DNA of 64,000 bases. Origin: Yamadazyma tenuis (Eukaryota > Ascomycota > Pichiomycetes > Serinales > Debaryomycetaceae). Location: the NCBI RefSeq assembly GCF_029203305.1, contig NC_089467.1, forward strand, positions 434,001 to 498,000, written 5' to 3'. Made by a program: the position numbers and the translations under genes. Every line of letters begins with the position of its first letter. The stretch's first letter is position 1. Positions 48,149-56,905 of the stretch are shown here, one piece after another. Under the pieces are notes generated by a model. The model saw only the letters and a program-made list of their open reading frames with translations. It was not told where the DNA came from and ran no database searches.

Positions 48149-48775
48149 ATGTTTGGAGCTGTGTGTTCAGGAAGACCAATCCAGTTGGCCAGCCAGGTGG
48201 CTGAGAACAAGTATGTCATCAGTGTCCCCAACGCCTCGAACGTATCACACATTGCCATTTTTTTGCTTCCTCAAACAGAATTTAATGACCCCAACTACAC
48301 TGCCCTTGTGTTCTTCCAGTTGCCAAACTCAACTGATTTCAAATTGCTTGGAGGCCTAAATCCCAATAAGCCCAGTGGGATCTTCAAGCTCAATAACATG
48401 AGACCAGCGGCTACCACCGGGGACAACGATATGATGGACGATGAGGTCATTGATACCAATGACGGCTTCACCATCAATATTGGGTTGTCGATCGAGCCCA
48501 CTGCCGAAGCCGAGGTGCAGTTGAGTCAGGAGAAGATGAAGCAGCTGGGGGCCTCCAGTGCCTTGGTGCCCCAGCAGCCCAAACCATATTTATCCAACAA
48601 TCCGAGTGCTTTGGCCAGTATGGCCAACAAGATTGTGAGCCACGCATATAACTACTTGTCGAGCTTTGTTGATGGTCAAGGAAGGGTTCCCATCAAGGCC
48701 TTTGATAACTGGTGGGACAAGTTCAAGAGTAAGCTTGCGAATAATCCTAACTTCTTGAACGAGCTTGAGACTTGA
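48149..48775 (+). CDS. OPI10: Opi10/Hikeshi-family protein
   Basis: The family's metazoan member, Hikeshi, imports Hsp70 into the nucleus under heat stress. Yeast Opi10 is linked to inositol phenotypes. The 208-residue product begins MFGAVCSGRPIQL, the family's N-terminal signature. It continues with HIAIFLLPQTEF, ALVFFQLPNSTDFKLLGGLNPNKPSGIFKLNN and, near the end, SHAYNYLSSFVDGQGRVPIKAFDNWWDKFKSKLANNPNFL. A TACTAAC lies just before the ATG, but the start agrees with the family, so no intron is called. Confidence 0.94.
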   Translation: MFGAVCSGRPIQLASQVAENKYVISVPNASNVSHIAIFLLPQTEFNDPNYTALVFFQLPNSTDFKLLGGLNPNKPSGIFKLNNMRPAATTGDNDMMDDEVIDTNDGFTINIGLSIEPTAEAEVQLSQEKMKQLGASSALVPQQPKPYLSNNPSALASMANKIVSHAYNYLSSFVDGQGRVPIKAFDNWWDKFKSKLANNPNFLNELET

Positions 48776-49133
48776 CAAATCAACTGCAACATATTCACGA
48801 CACGAACTATACAATACGAACTACACGAGAAGTCTATACACTACGAACTACACGAGAAGTTTATAGATTACAAACTATGATTCAGTCTATACCACTGTAC
48901 TCAGAACCATGGTGAGTCATAATCCAAAATGAACATGCTCTGTGGTAGCGATTTTGCACCCATTTATCAAGGCCAAGGTTTGTCTCAGTGACTCATTGCC
49001 ACCTGTAAACATAACCAGTCGCCATTTTCTCCGTTTTATTTCCTATCCATTAGCAATTCTCTCCTATTTTTTTCCTATCACCTGTAATGCACTTTTCCTT
49101 CAGCTCAAAGTGAAATCCGCAAAAATTCCACGC
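48776..49133. other. OPI10-acetyltransferase spacer
   Basis: 358 bp. A short degenerate repeat of ACGAACTACACGAGAAGT-like units lies near 48812-48870. The rest is T-rich and probably the downstream promoter. Confidence 0.5.
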
Positions 49134-50498
49134 ATGTATAGAGCACCAGACTTTTTTGAAAGATACAACGTCTGTCGAATCAGCGTCAACCATTACTCGA
49201 ATTACCATGTCACTGCCCAATACAACCAGACAATATCCCGGTCATTGCTTTCAAATGCGTTGAAACAGTTGATTTTACACCATCCTGCTTTATACTATGG
49301 AGTGAAGCTCAACCCCAAACTAATTGATTATAAAACCTACCAAAACCACCAGGTTGGACCTGTGAAGTCGATCCTGTTCGAGGACGTGGTGACTATTTCC
49401 GATAAACCCTTTTCGGAAGAACGATTGGTGGAAATCAACCACTTGTGTATTCCTGTGGATGATGAGAACTCAGTCACCTGGAGAATCATCGTGTTTTCCA
49501 ACAATTACATCTGTTTGTACTCCAACCATATTATTATTGATGGAGGCGCTGCTGCGTTCTTCCACCACGACTTGTGTGCCATTTTGGCAGAGCTTTCATC
49601 CCAACATTTGGAGTTTGTTCCAGAACTCTACAATCAACAGGTTGACGGAGTGAAACAACACTTGGGCACAGACCATGTGGTTGATCTCTATCGATGTACA
49701 CTGAAGTTGCAGGCGATGTCCATGGTGGTAGCGAGCTTTATTCCCAAGTCGGTCACCCAGTTGTGGAACTCATACACCAATAAGCACTATCCTGATCTCC
49801 AGAAGTTCCCACTTTTCGAGTGTGAGCAGCGCAAAGTGATAGATGACGAGTTCAGGCTATTTCAGATCCCCGACGAGACCATGACCCGTCTTTTGGCCAA
49901 GTGTCGGCAAGAAGGTGTCACGTTTACGGCGTTTCTTGATGTCCTCATCAACCATTGTTTCCAGAAATGCGTTTTTCCGTTGATTTCGTCCCAGAAGCTT
50001 TCTACTAAGTCGAGTATCGTCACCTCCGGTAGAAGATATTACCCTGAGAAAGCAGCTGAGCTTAGGTATGCTCAAGTGGTGACGGGTACCGAGATTTATC
50101 TTCCTCCCATTGAGAGTGTTCTGGTCGAAGCCATGAAGGTTGTCAAACAAATTATCGATACAGACCTTGAAACCAGGAACCGGTTCAAATATGTGGGTCT
50201 TCTTCTGATGATCAATCCATATGATATTTTAGCGCCTGAAAAAACTGAGTTCCACCAAGATGTGCTCTTTGAGATTTCTAATTTGGGGTTGCAAAATATC
50301 AAGAATGGCGACTGGGCCGTCAGTGATATCGTGTTCTGTCAGTGTACGGGGCCGTCAACCACCTTCGGGTTCAACGTGGCCACGACTCCTGGGGGAACAA
50401 AAATCACTATGGGGATCAAATCACAATATGCTCAAAGTGGCATGGATGAATTTGAGAAGGCGTTTTATGCTGGGATCGAGCAATTTTGCAGCCGCTAA
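49134..50498 (+). CDS. Alcohol O-acetyltransferase-like protein (ATF/SLI1 family)
   Basis: The family transfers acetyl from acetyl-CoA to alcohols or to other small hydroxyl or amino compounds. The 454-residue product starts MYRAPDFFERYNVCR. It has the acyltransferase HxxxD motif in NHIIIDGGAAAFFHHDL. SIVTSGRRYYPEK and the C-terminal CTGPSTTFGFNVATTPGG are typical later blocks. It is shorter than S. cerevisiae Atf1 (525 aa). A longer frame from 48942 requires a GTG and contains unrelated sequence, so ATG 49134 is used. Substrate cannot be predicted. Confidence 0.8.
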   Translation: MYRAPDFFERYNVCRISVNHYSNYHVTAQYNQTISRSLLSNALKQLILHHPALYYGVKLNPKLIDYKTYQNHQVGPVKSILFEDVVTISDKPFSEERLVEINHLCIPVDDENSVTWRIIVFSNNYICLYSNHIIIDGGAAAFFHHDLCAILAELSSQHLEFVPELYNQQVDGVKQHLGTDHVVDLYRCTLKLQAMSMVVASFIPKSVTQLWNSYTNKHYPDLQKFPLFECEQRKVIDDEFRLFQIPDETMTRLLAKCRQEGVTFTAFLDVLINHCFQKCVFPLISSQKLSTKSSIVTSGRRYYPEKAAELRYAQVVTGTEIYLPPIESVLVEAMKVVKQIIDTDLETRNRFKYVGLLLMINPYDILAPEKTEFHQDVLFEISNLGLQNIKNGDWAVSDIVFCQCTGPSTTFGFNVATTPGGTKITMGIKSQYAQSGMDEFEKAFYAGIEQFCSR

Positions 50499-50601
50499 AT
50501 CTGTAGAACTAGGTAGGTAACATATGCAACTAATAATATGACTAATCAATATGACCTTAAACCTGTAGACATTAGGCGGACACACGGTTATCAGTAATAC
50601 C

Positions 50602-50607
50602 CACGTG
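50602..50607. promoter_or_regulatory. CACGTG element upstream of CYS3
   Basis: CACGTGA lies 110 bp before the CYS3 ATG, with GTGTGGC at 50646-50652 nearby. These resemble Cbf1 and Met31/32 sites, which drive sulfur-assimilation genes in yeasts. Confidence 0.55.
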
Positions 50608-50716
50608 ATCTCTATCTCGTGACCCTCATCGCGAAGCCATCAAAAGTGTGGCGGACGAAAACCTTAATAAGCATCCACATCTGCTGTTTTTTTCTAAACA
50701 AACTTAACTCTTCTCC

Positions 50717-51910
50717 ATGACAAAAGACGATACCACCCAATACGGCTTCGGAACCAACGCCATTCACGCCGGTGCTCCCATCGACCCCCACACGGGGGCC
50801 GTAATCGAGGCCATCTCGCTCTCTACTACTTTTGGCCAGTCGCAGCCATCCAAACCCATAGGTGTCTACGAATACTCCCGGTCGGCCAACCCCAACCGTG
50901 ACAACTTCGAACAGGCGGTAGCTGCTTTGGAAGGCGCCCAGTACGCTCTCGCCATCAGTTCGGGCTCCGCCACCACCGCCCTTCTTGTCCAGTCCTTACC
51001 AGTTGACTCGCACATTATTTCTGGCGGCGACGTCTACGGAGGCACCCACCGGTACTTCACCAAGGTGGCCTCGACCCACGGGGTCACCGCCTCGTTTGTG
51101 CCCGACCTCGTCGACGACCTCGAGGCAGCGTTACGCCCCAACACTCGGATGGTGTGGTTGGAAACTCCTTCCAACCCAACTTTGAAGGTCACCGACATCG
51201 CCGCCGTCAAGCAGGTGTTGCAGCGCCACCAGGATGCCACCGGCTCCCGCGTGGTGTTGGTGGTAGACAATACGTTTTTGTCTCCCTATATCTCCAACCC
51301 ATTGGCCCATGGAGCCGACGTGGTGATCCACTCCGTCACCAAATATATTAACGGCCACTCAGACGTGGTCATGGGCGTGTTGGCCACCAACGATGACTCC
51401 TTAGCCGAAACCTACCGGTTCTTGCAGAATGCAATCGGGTCGGTGCCTTCTGCGTTTGACTCCTGGTTGGCCCATAGAGGCTTGAAGACCTTGCACTTGC
51501 GGGTCCGCCATGCCGCCACCTCGGCCTTGTCCATCGCCCAGCACCTCGAGGCTCATCCCAAGGTTAAGGCCGTCAACTACCCAGGTTTGAAAACCCATGC
51601 CAATCATGGCGTGGTGTTGAAACAACACCGCGATGGCTTGGGAGGAGGTATGATTTCCTTCAGAATCCACGGCGGTGCCGACGCTGCGTCTGTGTTCACC
51701 TCGTCGACAAAGTTGTTCACGTTGGCCGAGTCGTTGGGAGGAATCGAATCTTTGATCGAGGTGCCTGCCATCATGACTCATGGTGGTATTCCTCGGGAAG
51801 AGCGCGAGGCCAATGGGGTATTTGATGACTTGGTCCGGGTGTCGGTGGGTATTGAGGATACCGTCGACTTGTTGAGGGACATTGACCAGGCTTTAGACAA
51901 GGTCCAGTGA
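50717..51910 (+). CDS. CYS3: Cystathionine gamma-lyase
   Basis: This PLP enzyme of transsulfuration cleaves cystathionine to cysteine, ammonia and 2-oxobutyrate. The 397-residue product has the trans-sulfuration family motifs: NAIHAGAPIDPHTGAV, YEYSRSANPNRDNFE and SSGSATTALL. WLETPSNPTLKVTDI, VVDNTFLSPY and the PLP lysine K209 in HSVTKYINGHSDV follow. The C-terminal LAESLGGIESLIEVPAIMTHGGIP is diagnostic of the CYS3/STR group. ATG 50717 is used. SIL1 follows after 98 bp. Confidence 0.97.
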   Translation: MTKDDTTQYGFGTNAIHAGAPIDPHTGAVIEAISLSTTFGQSQPSKPIGVYEYSRSANPNRDNFEQAVAALEGAQYALAISSGSATTALLVQSLPVDSHIISGGDVYGGTHRYFTKVASTHGVTASFVPDLVDDLEAALRPNTRMVWLETPSNPTLKVTDIAAVKQVLQRHQDATGSRVVLVVDNTFLSPYISNPLAHGADVVIHSVTKYINGHSDVVMGVLATNDDSLAETYRFLQNAIGSVPSAFDSWLAHRGLKTLHLRVRHAATSALSIAQHLEAHPKVKAVNYPGLKTHANHGVVLKQHRDGLGGGMISFRIHGGADAASVFTSSTKLFTLAESLGGIESLIEVPAIMTHGGIPREEREANGVFDDLVRVSVGIEDTVDLLRDIDQALDKVQ

Positions 51911-52008
51911 TATATAATAGGTAGATAATTCTAGAAACCCTTTGGCTGCAAAGTCGCACTCGACGGGAAATCTGTCCATTTCACTTTTGGGCATTTACTA
52001 TCGAGTAC

Positions 52009-53178
52009 ATGAGACTATCAACCTTAACTCTTGTGATATTGGCTAGTAAATTCCTTGCCGCCGAACCACTACCTGTCAACTTCCAAACCCTGGAGCTTAT
52101 TTGCTCTCCAACTGACCCCACCAACTGTTACCCAAAACTTTTTGTTCCTACCCACCAGTGGCAACCAATCCAACCAGGTCAAGATATCCCCGGTGGATTA
52201 CACGTAAGACTCAATATCGACACTTTGCAGAAGGAAGCAAAGTTGTTGGACTCCCTGGACGAAGCTACCAACGACCTCGTGATAGTTGCCGAATCTCAAG
52301 ACCCTTCTCCTGCCCCTGCCAGAAAACCTCACAAACTTGATATGACTAACATCAATAGCTTTGATTCGGCCCTTGACGAGGTGCAACTGGCGGCCAATGG
52401 TGCTGGCTCTGACAGCCTTGACCAGGCTTTGGACGTGTTGATTGACTTGAGCCATGATATCGAATTCGGTACAAAGTTGGCCAGTGATGGCTCTGCTTTC
52501 AGTAACTTGAACGCTATTGCTGCTAAGTCTTCCCCACCCGTCCAGGAAAAAGTATATAGAATCATAGGGTCTTCCTTGAGGAACAATCCCGAGGCGATAG
52601 CTACGTTTGTTGACAAAGATACCAAAGAGTTGATTGGACTGTGGATTAAACAGTTGGATACAAGCGACAACCTCGTCAAGAAAAGAGTGTTGGGAATCTT
52701 CCATCAGTTGGTGACTAACGCCAGGTTTAAGTACCAGTATTTCAACGGAGACTTTGACTTGTTGAGCAAGTTCATCGATATTTATCCTAAACTCAACAAG
52801 TCCACCAAGACTCGGCTTCTCAATATCCTTGAAGACTTGAAATTGGTCGACGAGCCAAGCTCTGAGTCCGATGACTCAAGGGTTTCAAACTACATCCAAG
52901 CCAAGTTCTTGAAGTCCGACTTCAAAACAGAAGACCAGTTCAAATTGTACTACCAAACGCTTGTCGAGATCCACCAGGCGGATAAGAGTCTTCAAGGATC
53001 CAAAGCTTTTGTGACATGGCTAGATGAAGAGTCGGGAAAGAGACAACAGGGACTCAAGGAAAGAGATGGACTCTACTCAAACGCCGATAAGCAGTTCGAC
53101 AAGGACATGTTGGAAACCAGGCATACGGTATTTGGTAACCCCAACGCCATGAGAAAGCACTTTGATGACGAACTTTAG
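52009..53178 (+). CDS. SIL1: ER nucleotide exchange factor Sil1
   Basis: Sil1 releases ADP from the ER Hsp70 Kar2 and so supports translocation and folding. The 389-residue protein has a signal peptide (MRLSTLTLVILASKFLAAEP) and the family start LELICSPTDPTNCYPKLFVP, followed by TEQ-like HQWQPIQPGQDIPGGLHVRLNI. Armadillo-like helices come next (LDQALDVLIDLSHDIEFGTKL, RIIGSSLRNNPEAIATF). The C-terminus ends DDEL, an ER retrieval signal. ATG 52009 directly precedes the signal sequence. Confidence 0.95.
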   Translation: MRLSTLTLVILASKFLAAEPLPVNFQTLELICSPTDPTNCYPKLFVPTHQWQPIQPGQDIPGGLHVRLNIDTLQKEAKLLDSLDEATNDLVIVAESQDPSPAPARKPHKLDMTNINSFDSALDEVQLAANGAGSDSLDQALDVLIDLSHDIEFGTKLASDGSAFSNLNAIAAKSSPPVQEKVYRIIGSSLRNNPEAIATFVDKDTKELIGLWIKQLDTSDNLVKKRVLGIFHQLVTNARFKYQYFNGDFDLLSKFIDIYPKLNKSTKTRLLNILEDLKLVDEPSSESDDSRVSNYIQAKFLKSDFKTEDQFKLYYQTLVEIHQADKSLQGSKAFVTWLDEESGKRQQGLKERDGLYSNADKQFDKDMLETRHTVFGNPNAMRKHFDDEL

Positions 53179-53289
53179 AGCCTGTATTTGGATTTTAGTA
53201 ATAAAATATATTAATGAAAAGTGTTTAAGTTAATATATGAAGCATTTTTGTTTTCTCTTTATTATACAAGTTGATTACCTGGAACGAAT

Positions 53290-53936
53290 TTAGTCAAACA
53301 AACCGAATCCCATGTCATCGTCGGATTCTTCAGCTTCTTCTTCAGCTTCTTCTTCAGCTGGGGCGTCACCGGAGGCAGCAGCAGCACCGCTCGAGGAAGC
53401 AGCAGCAGCACCACCAGTTGGAACAGAAGACAACTTTTCGTTACCTTCGGCAATCAATTCTTCGGCGCTCTTACCTTCGACTTCAGCCAACAACTTTTCG
53501 ATCTTTTCGTCTTCAACTTCGATGGAGACAGATTCCAAAACGGCCTTGATGTCGGCAGCAGATGGAGAAGCGTTACCGGCGTTGACCAATAATAAGTAAG
53601 CAGCAATGTATTTCACTAGATGCTTGTTAGTATTTTTCACTGGGGAATATCCACTAGAGCGGCTGAGATTAGCCATTACCAAGAATTTAAAGCGGGTACA
53701 TGGGCCAAATATAGGATGGTGACCACTATTATGGTGTCGCCTTTGGGACGCATAGGTGCTAGAGTTCTGCCTCTTTCGTGTTTGACTAACATGGACTACC
53801 TCGCAAGGACTAAGGCTGAAAATAGTTGGGGAGTTCCTCTGGGAAAAGGGCTATGTGACGCTTCGCTCTCGATAAGCATGGCTGTGGTGACAGCAGGCTG
53901 GGCTGATAGTGGATTTGTGCTTCAAATGAACATACT
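53290..53936 (-). CDS. RPP2B: Ribosomal stalk protein P2, intron splits the start codon
   Basis: P2 forms the acidic GTPase-stimulating stalk of the 60S subunit. The start codon is split: A is at 53936, the donor GTATGT at 53935-53930. The minus-strand branch TACTAAC and acceptor TAG end at 53616, and TG resumes at 53615. The intron is 320 nt. The 108-residue product begins [20 protein letters not shown] and contains [20 protein letters not shown]. It ends with the invariant [12 protein letters not shown] after an Ala/Glu-rich hinge. The sequence is closest to the P2-beta type. The apparent longer unspliced N-terminus is intron read-through and not real. It is divergent from GSH2. Confidence 0.95.
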
Positions 53937-54054
53937 TTTGTCTAATACTGTTGGATAATTTTCAGTCCAAATTTGATTTTTTCCGAGTGTGAGAACAGTT
54001 TCAAACCGAACTCACACAAAACCAGATCGCGGGACGAAAAAGCAGTCACGGATT

Positions 54055-54060
54055 CACGTG
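54055..54060. promoter_or_regulatory. CACGTG in the RPP2B/GSH2 divergent promoter
   Basis: The palindrome ATTCACGTGAAT (54052-54063) is centred between RPP2B and GSH2. Cbf1 binds CACGTG, and in Candida species Cbf1 acts at both ribosomal protein and sulfur genes. One site could therefore serve both. Confidence 0.5.
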
Positions 54061-54204
54061 AATATTCCCAACATTCCACCTCACCATAAGCACATCCACT
54101 AATTGCCCTGTCATCACCGTACGTACCACACACTATATAATGGCATCCCAAGTGCCCCAATAACGAGCACTTCACTTGCTGTGGCTGTCTTTCTCATAAA
54201 AACT

Positions 54205-54279
54205 ATGGCTTATCGGCGTGCGATTTTATGCTGCGAAAGATGCGACGCCAAACAATCCTACGGTCAACCCATAGTATGA
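54205..54279 (+). other. Short upstream frame ending on the GSH2 start codon
   Basis: ATG at 54205 opens a 24-codon frame whose TGA (54277-54279) overlaps the GSH2 ATG at 54276 as ATGA. It lies about 65 bp after a TATATAA box (54134-54140), so it could be on the GSH2 mRNA and affect its translation. Confidence 0.5.
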
Positions 54280-55736
54280 AATCGTTTCCTATTTTGAACG
54301 AAGAACAAACGGATTCCCTAGTGGTGAACACTCTTCAATGGAGTCTTGCTAACGGATTGGTGATGTATCCACCCAATTTCCAGCAATACAGTGCTGATAA
54401 TGCCCCCATTTCATTGTTTCCAACCCCCATCCCCAAATCCAGTTTTGAGGATGCTATCAATATCCAGCAAACATACAACGAGCTTTACTCCAATGTAATC
54501 ACCAAGGACAAGAAGTGGCTTGTGCAAAACATCGAGCAATTGTCGCGATTCGACAAGGATTTTACCGGTAAGCTTTTTGATATCTACAAAACGCTTATTA
54601 ATGAGAATGGCAAAGTTCCTCAACCGTTGTCATTGGGGATCTTCAGGTCTGACTACATGATCCACGAAGCTGACAACAATCAGATCAAGCAGATTGAATT
54701 CAACACTGTAAGTGTATCATTTGGTGGATTATCAACCAAAGTCAATCAGCTTCACAACTACTTGAACAAATCCGGGGCCTATGACACTGACTATTCGTAC
54801 AAGTACTACGACGACGCTGAGATTCCTATTTCTTCGTCGATAGACGATATAGCTAAGGCTCTTAGTATAGGGAACTATTACTACAACGGGGAAGTGGAAA
54901 ATGATAAGACAGTCGTGTTGTTTATTGTCCAGCCAAATGAGAGAAACAGTTTTGACCAAAGACATATTGAGTACTCTTTGATCAACAATTTTGGCCTCAA
55001 GAGTGTTCGTTTGACCTTGGAGGAAGTTTCGGATAAAACCACTGTTAATAGCAACAAGTTGTATTTGAAACAAACCATGGATGAAATTTCGGTGGTATAT
55101 TACAGAAGTGGATACGCTCCCACTGATTATGTTAGTGAGGAATGTTGGAAAGCCAGATTGCATTTGGAGAATAATGTGGCCATTAAGTGCCCATCTATAT
55201 TGACCCAGTTGGCAGGTGCAAAGAAGATCCAGCAGATTTTAACTAACAAACAGGTTTTGGAGACCTTTTTACCTGATTTGAGTGAGACAGAATTAGAGAA
55301 AGTTCTTTCCACATTCGTGAAGATTTATCCGTTGGACGACTCGGAGGAAGGTAAAATTGCCAAGCAGTTAATAAAAACTGACCCTGGAAACTTTGTATTA
55401 AAACCTCAAAGAGAAGGAGGGGGTAATAATATTTACAAGGAAGACATTCCTTCGTTCTTAGAAAAATTGGAAGAAAAAGACTGGGGTGCTTATATATTGA
55501 TGGAACTTATAACTCCTCCTATCCATAAGAACAAGTTGCTTAGAAATGATCAAATTTTCGAGGAAGATATCATCAGTGAATTGGGGGTATTTGGTACCAT
55601 TTTGTTTGACGAATCCAAAGGAGATATAAAGTACAACGAAACCAGTGGATTTTTGTTAAGATCAAAGTTCAGCAGCAGTAATGAGGGAGGTGTTGCGGCT
55701 GGTTTTGGATGCGTAGATGGTGTCTACTTGTACTAG
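54276..55736 (+). CDS. GSH2: Glutathione synthetase
   Basis: The enzyme adds glycine to gamma-glutamylcysteine using ATP. From ATG 54276 it is 486 residues, close to the 491 of S. cerevisiae. Conserved blocks are LANGLVMYPPNFQQYSADNAP, GIFRSDYMIHEADNNQIKQI and EFNTVSVSFGGLSTKVNQLH. VQPNERNSFDQRHIEY, VVYYRSGYAPTDY, the ATP-binding glycine loop LKPQREGGGNNIYKEDIP and the C-terminal SSNEGGVAAGFGCVDGVYLY follow. An in-frame ATG at 54228 would add 16 basic residues (MLRKMRRQTILRSTHS), which could act as a targeting extension. The shorter form aligns better with the family. Confidence 0.95.
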   Translation: MKSFPILNEEQTDSLVVNTLQWSLANGLVMYPPNFQQYSADNAPISLFPTPIPKSSFEDAINIQQTYNELYSNVITKDKKWLVQNIEQLSRFDKDFTGKLFDIYKTLINENGKVPQPLSLGIFRSDYMIHEADNNQIKQIEFNTVSVSFGGLSTKVNQLHNYLNKSGAYDTDYSYKYYDDAEIPISSSIDDIAKALSIGNYYYNGEVENDKTVVLFIVQPNERNSFDQRHIEYSLINNFGLKSVRLTLEEVSDKTTVNSNKLYLKQTMDEISVVYYRSGYAPTDYVSEECWKARLHLENNVAIKCPSILTQLAGAKKIQQILTNKQVLETFLPDLSETELEKVLSTFVKIYPLDDSEEGKIAKQLIKTDPGNFVLKPQREGGGNNIYKEDIPSFLEKLEEKDWGAYILMELITPPIHKNKLLRNDQIFEEDIISELGVFGTILFDESKGDIKYNETSGFLLRSKFSSSNEGGVAAGFGCVDGVYLY

Positions 55737-56594
55737 TCTGACCTCACTTCTTTGTTCAATTCTTCCTTTAACATGTTCAATTTTCTTTCACTTTCAATTT
55801 TCACAACCCACAAGGCTGCACCAATCGTATCGGTGAAGATAAACAAAAGGTTAAAAAGCGGAATAGATTCCAATAGATTGGCTACTAGACCAAACCCAAT
55901 ATATTCAGGTTTCTTAGTTTTGTAATGAACTCTTATCTGTTGCTGGCTCATACCTCTCAAGAAAAAATATCTGTGTTGAGCTTGTAAACCTCTCCTAGGT
56001 GCTTTTATATAGGCAATCAACATGGCACCCACGAATGGAACCAACCCGCATAAGAAGATCACTAGTGACCTACCTAACAAATATGGTAACACAGTCCAAT
56101 TGGACAAAGATAGTATGATATTGGATACCTTGACTAAAAGTGGGATCTTATGTGTTCGTCGAACCTTACCCATTATCACCACATCATCGTGGAATTCCTT
56201 CGACAATATCCCATCAAACACTAACTTCTCAATCTCTGGCATTTATAAGAATATGACTAGAATGGAAGACACCTGAACACTAAGCTGGCATACAGTGAGC
56301 CAAGTCCAAACCAATCCAGTAGGTCCTGTGAAAATAAACAAAACTGGCCCCAATGTTGGTAGTACAAGGATAATAACAACGGAGTATGTCACAAGCATAA
56401 TAAGAAGTTGTGGAATCAATATCGTGATATAGACATGCCAGAGGGATGGGTTGTGCCAAAAGTAAATCATTCCCTTTTTTTGTAGAGTTAGCAAAAGCAG
56501 TTGATTTAGTTGGTTTATAGCTACTTACGCAAAAGGGATAGGCATAAGTTCCGGCCCTGAGTACAGCATATGGCCTCAACAAATACTTGAGCAT
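55733..56594 (-). pseudogene. LDS/RRT8-like membrane protein gene with one intron and an in-frame TAA
   Basis: Exon 1 (56594-56529) encodes MLKYLLRPYAVLRAGTYAYPFC. Donor GTAAGT starts at 56528 and a TGCTAAC branch site precedes the acceptor AG at 56475-56474; the 55-nt intron keeps phase. Exon 2 runs GMIYFWHNPSLWHVYITIL and on to SSILVIFL, then a TAA (56245-56243). It resumes in the same frame with MPEIEKLVFDGILSKEFHDD. The C-terminal KAPRRGLQAQHRYFFLRGM and FGLVANLLESIPLFNLLFIF match fungal outer-spore-wall/lipid-droplet proteins of the Rrt8/Lds group (EI24-like fold). A lone nonsense codon, a sequencing error or readthrough are possible. Its last codons abut GSH2 tail to tail (4 bp overlap). 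Confidence 0.6.
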
Positions 56595-56725
56595 TATTTG
56601 TGGTTGCAAAAAGATTTTTTGATTCGCGCTTTTTCTAACCAGCGATTTACAAGCCCAAAACTCTTCGAATAAAAACTAATTCCTCCAGCTTCAGCACCCA
56701 TACATGTAGATATTAAACAACAAGC

Positions 56726-56731
56726 AAAAAA
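56726..56731 (-). terminator. Pol III T6 terminator after tRNA-Ala
   Basis: Six T residues on the minus strand begin 4 nt after the tRNA-Ala 3' end. The tRNA-Ile just upstream has only TTTT before tRNA-Ala begins. Confidence 0.7.
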
Positions 56732-56734
56732 GAA

Positions 56735-56807
56735 TGGACGAGTCCGGAGTCGAACCGGAGACCTTTCCCATGCTAAGGGAACGCGCTACCAACTACGCCA
56801 CACGCCC
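56735..56807 (-). tRNA. tRNA-Ala (AGC)
   Basis: A 73-nt cloverleaf: acceptor GGGCGTG/CTCGTCC with discriminator A, and A-box-like TGGCGTAGTTGG. The anticodon stem is TTCCC/GGGAA with loop TTAGCAT (anticodon AGC). The T-arm is CTCCGGTTCGACTCCGGAC. It has no intron. Confidence 0.96.
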
Positions 56808-56817
56808 AATAATAAAA

Positions 56818-56905
56818 TGGTCCCTAGCAGGATCGAACTGCTGACCTTGGCGTAACTTCCTTTCAGATATTAGCACCACGCCATAACCAACTAGGCCAAG
56901 GGACC
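56818..56905 (-). tRNA. tRNA-Ile (AAU) with a 14-nt intron
   Basis: An 88-nt gene: acceptor GGTCCCT/AGGGACC plus A, D-arm TGGCCTAGTTGGTTATGG, T-arm CAGCAGTTCGATCCTGCTA. The anticodon stem TGGTG/CGCCA closes a 7-nt loop CTAATAA (anticodon AAU) after removal of TCTGAAAGGAAGTT. This intron sits between positions 37 and 38, the canonical site for the tRNA-splicing endonuclease. Without it the gene is 74 nt. It ends 10 bp before tRNA-Ala. Confidence 0.92.

Noticed and set aside
48141..48180. TACTAAC just before OPI10 as a sign of a 5' intron
   Set aside because: The following AGs lie inside the conserved MFGAVCSGRP start, so splicing there would destroy the protein.
53616..53935. Longer RPP2B frame reading through the 3' part of the intron
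   Set aside because: Donor, branch and acceptor are all present and splicing restores the invariant MKY start.
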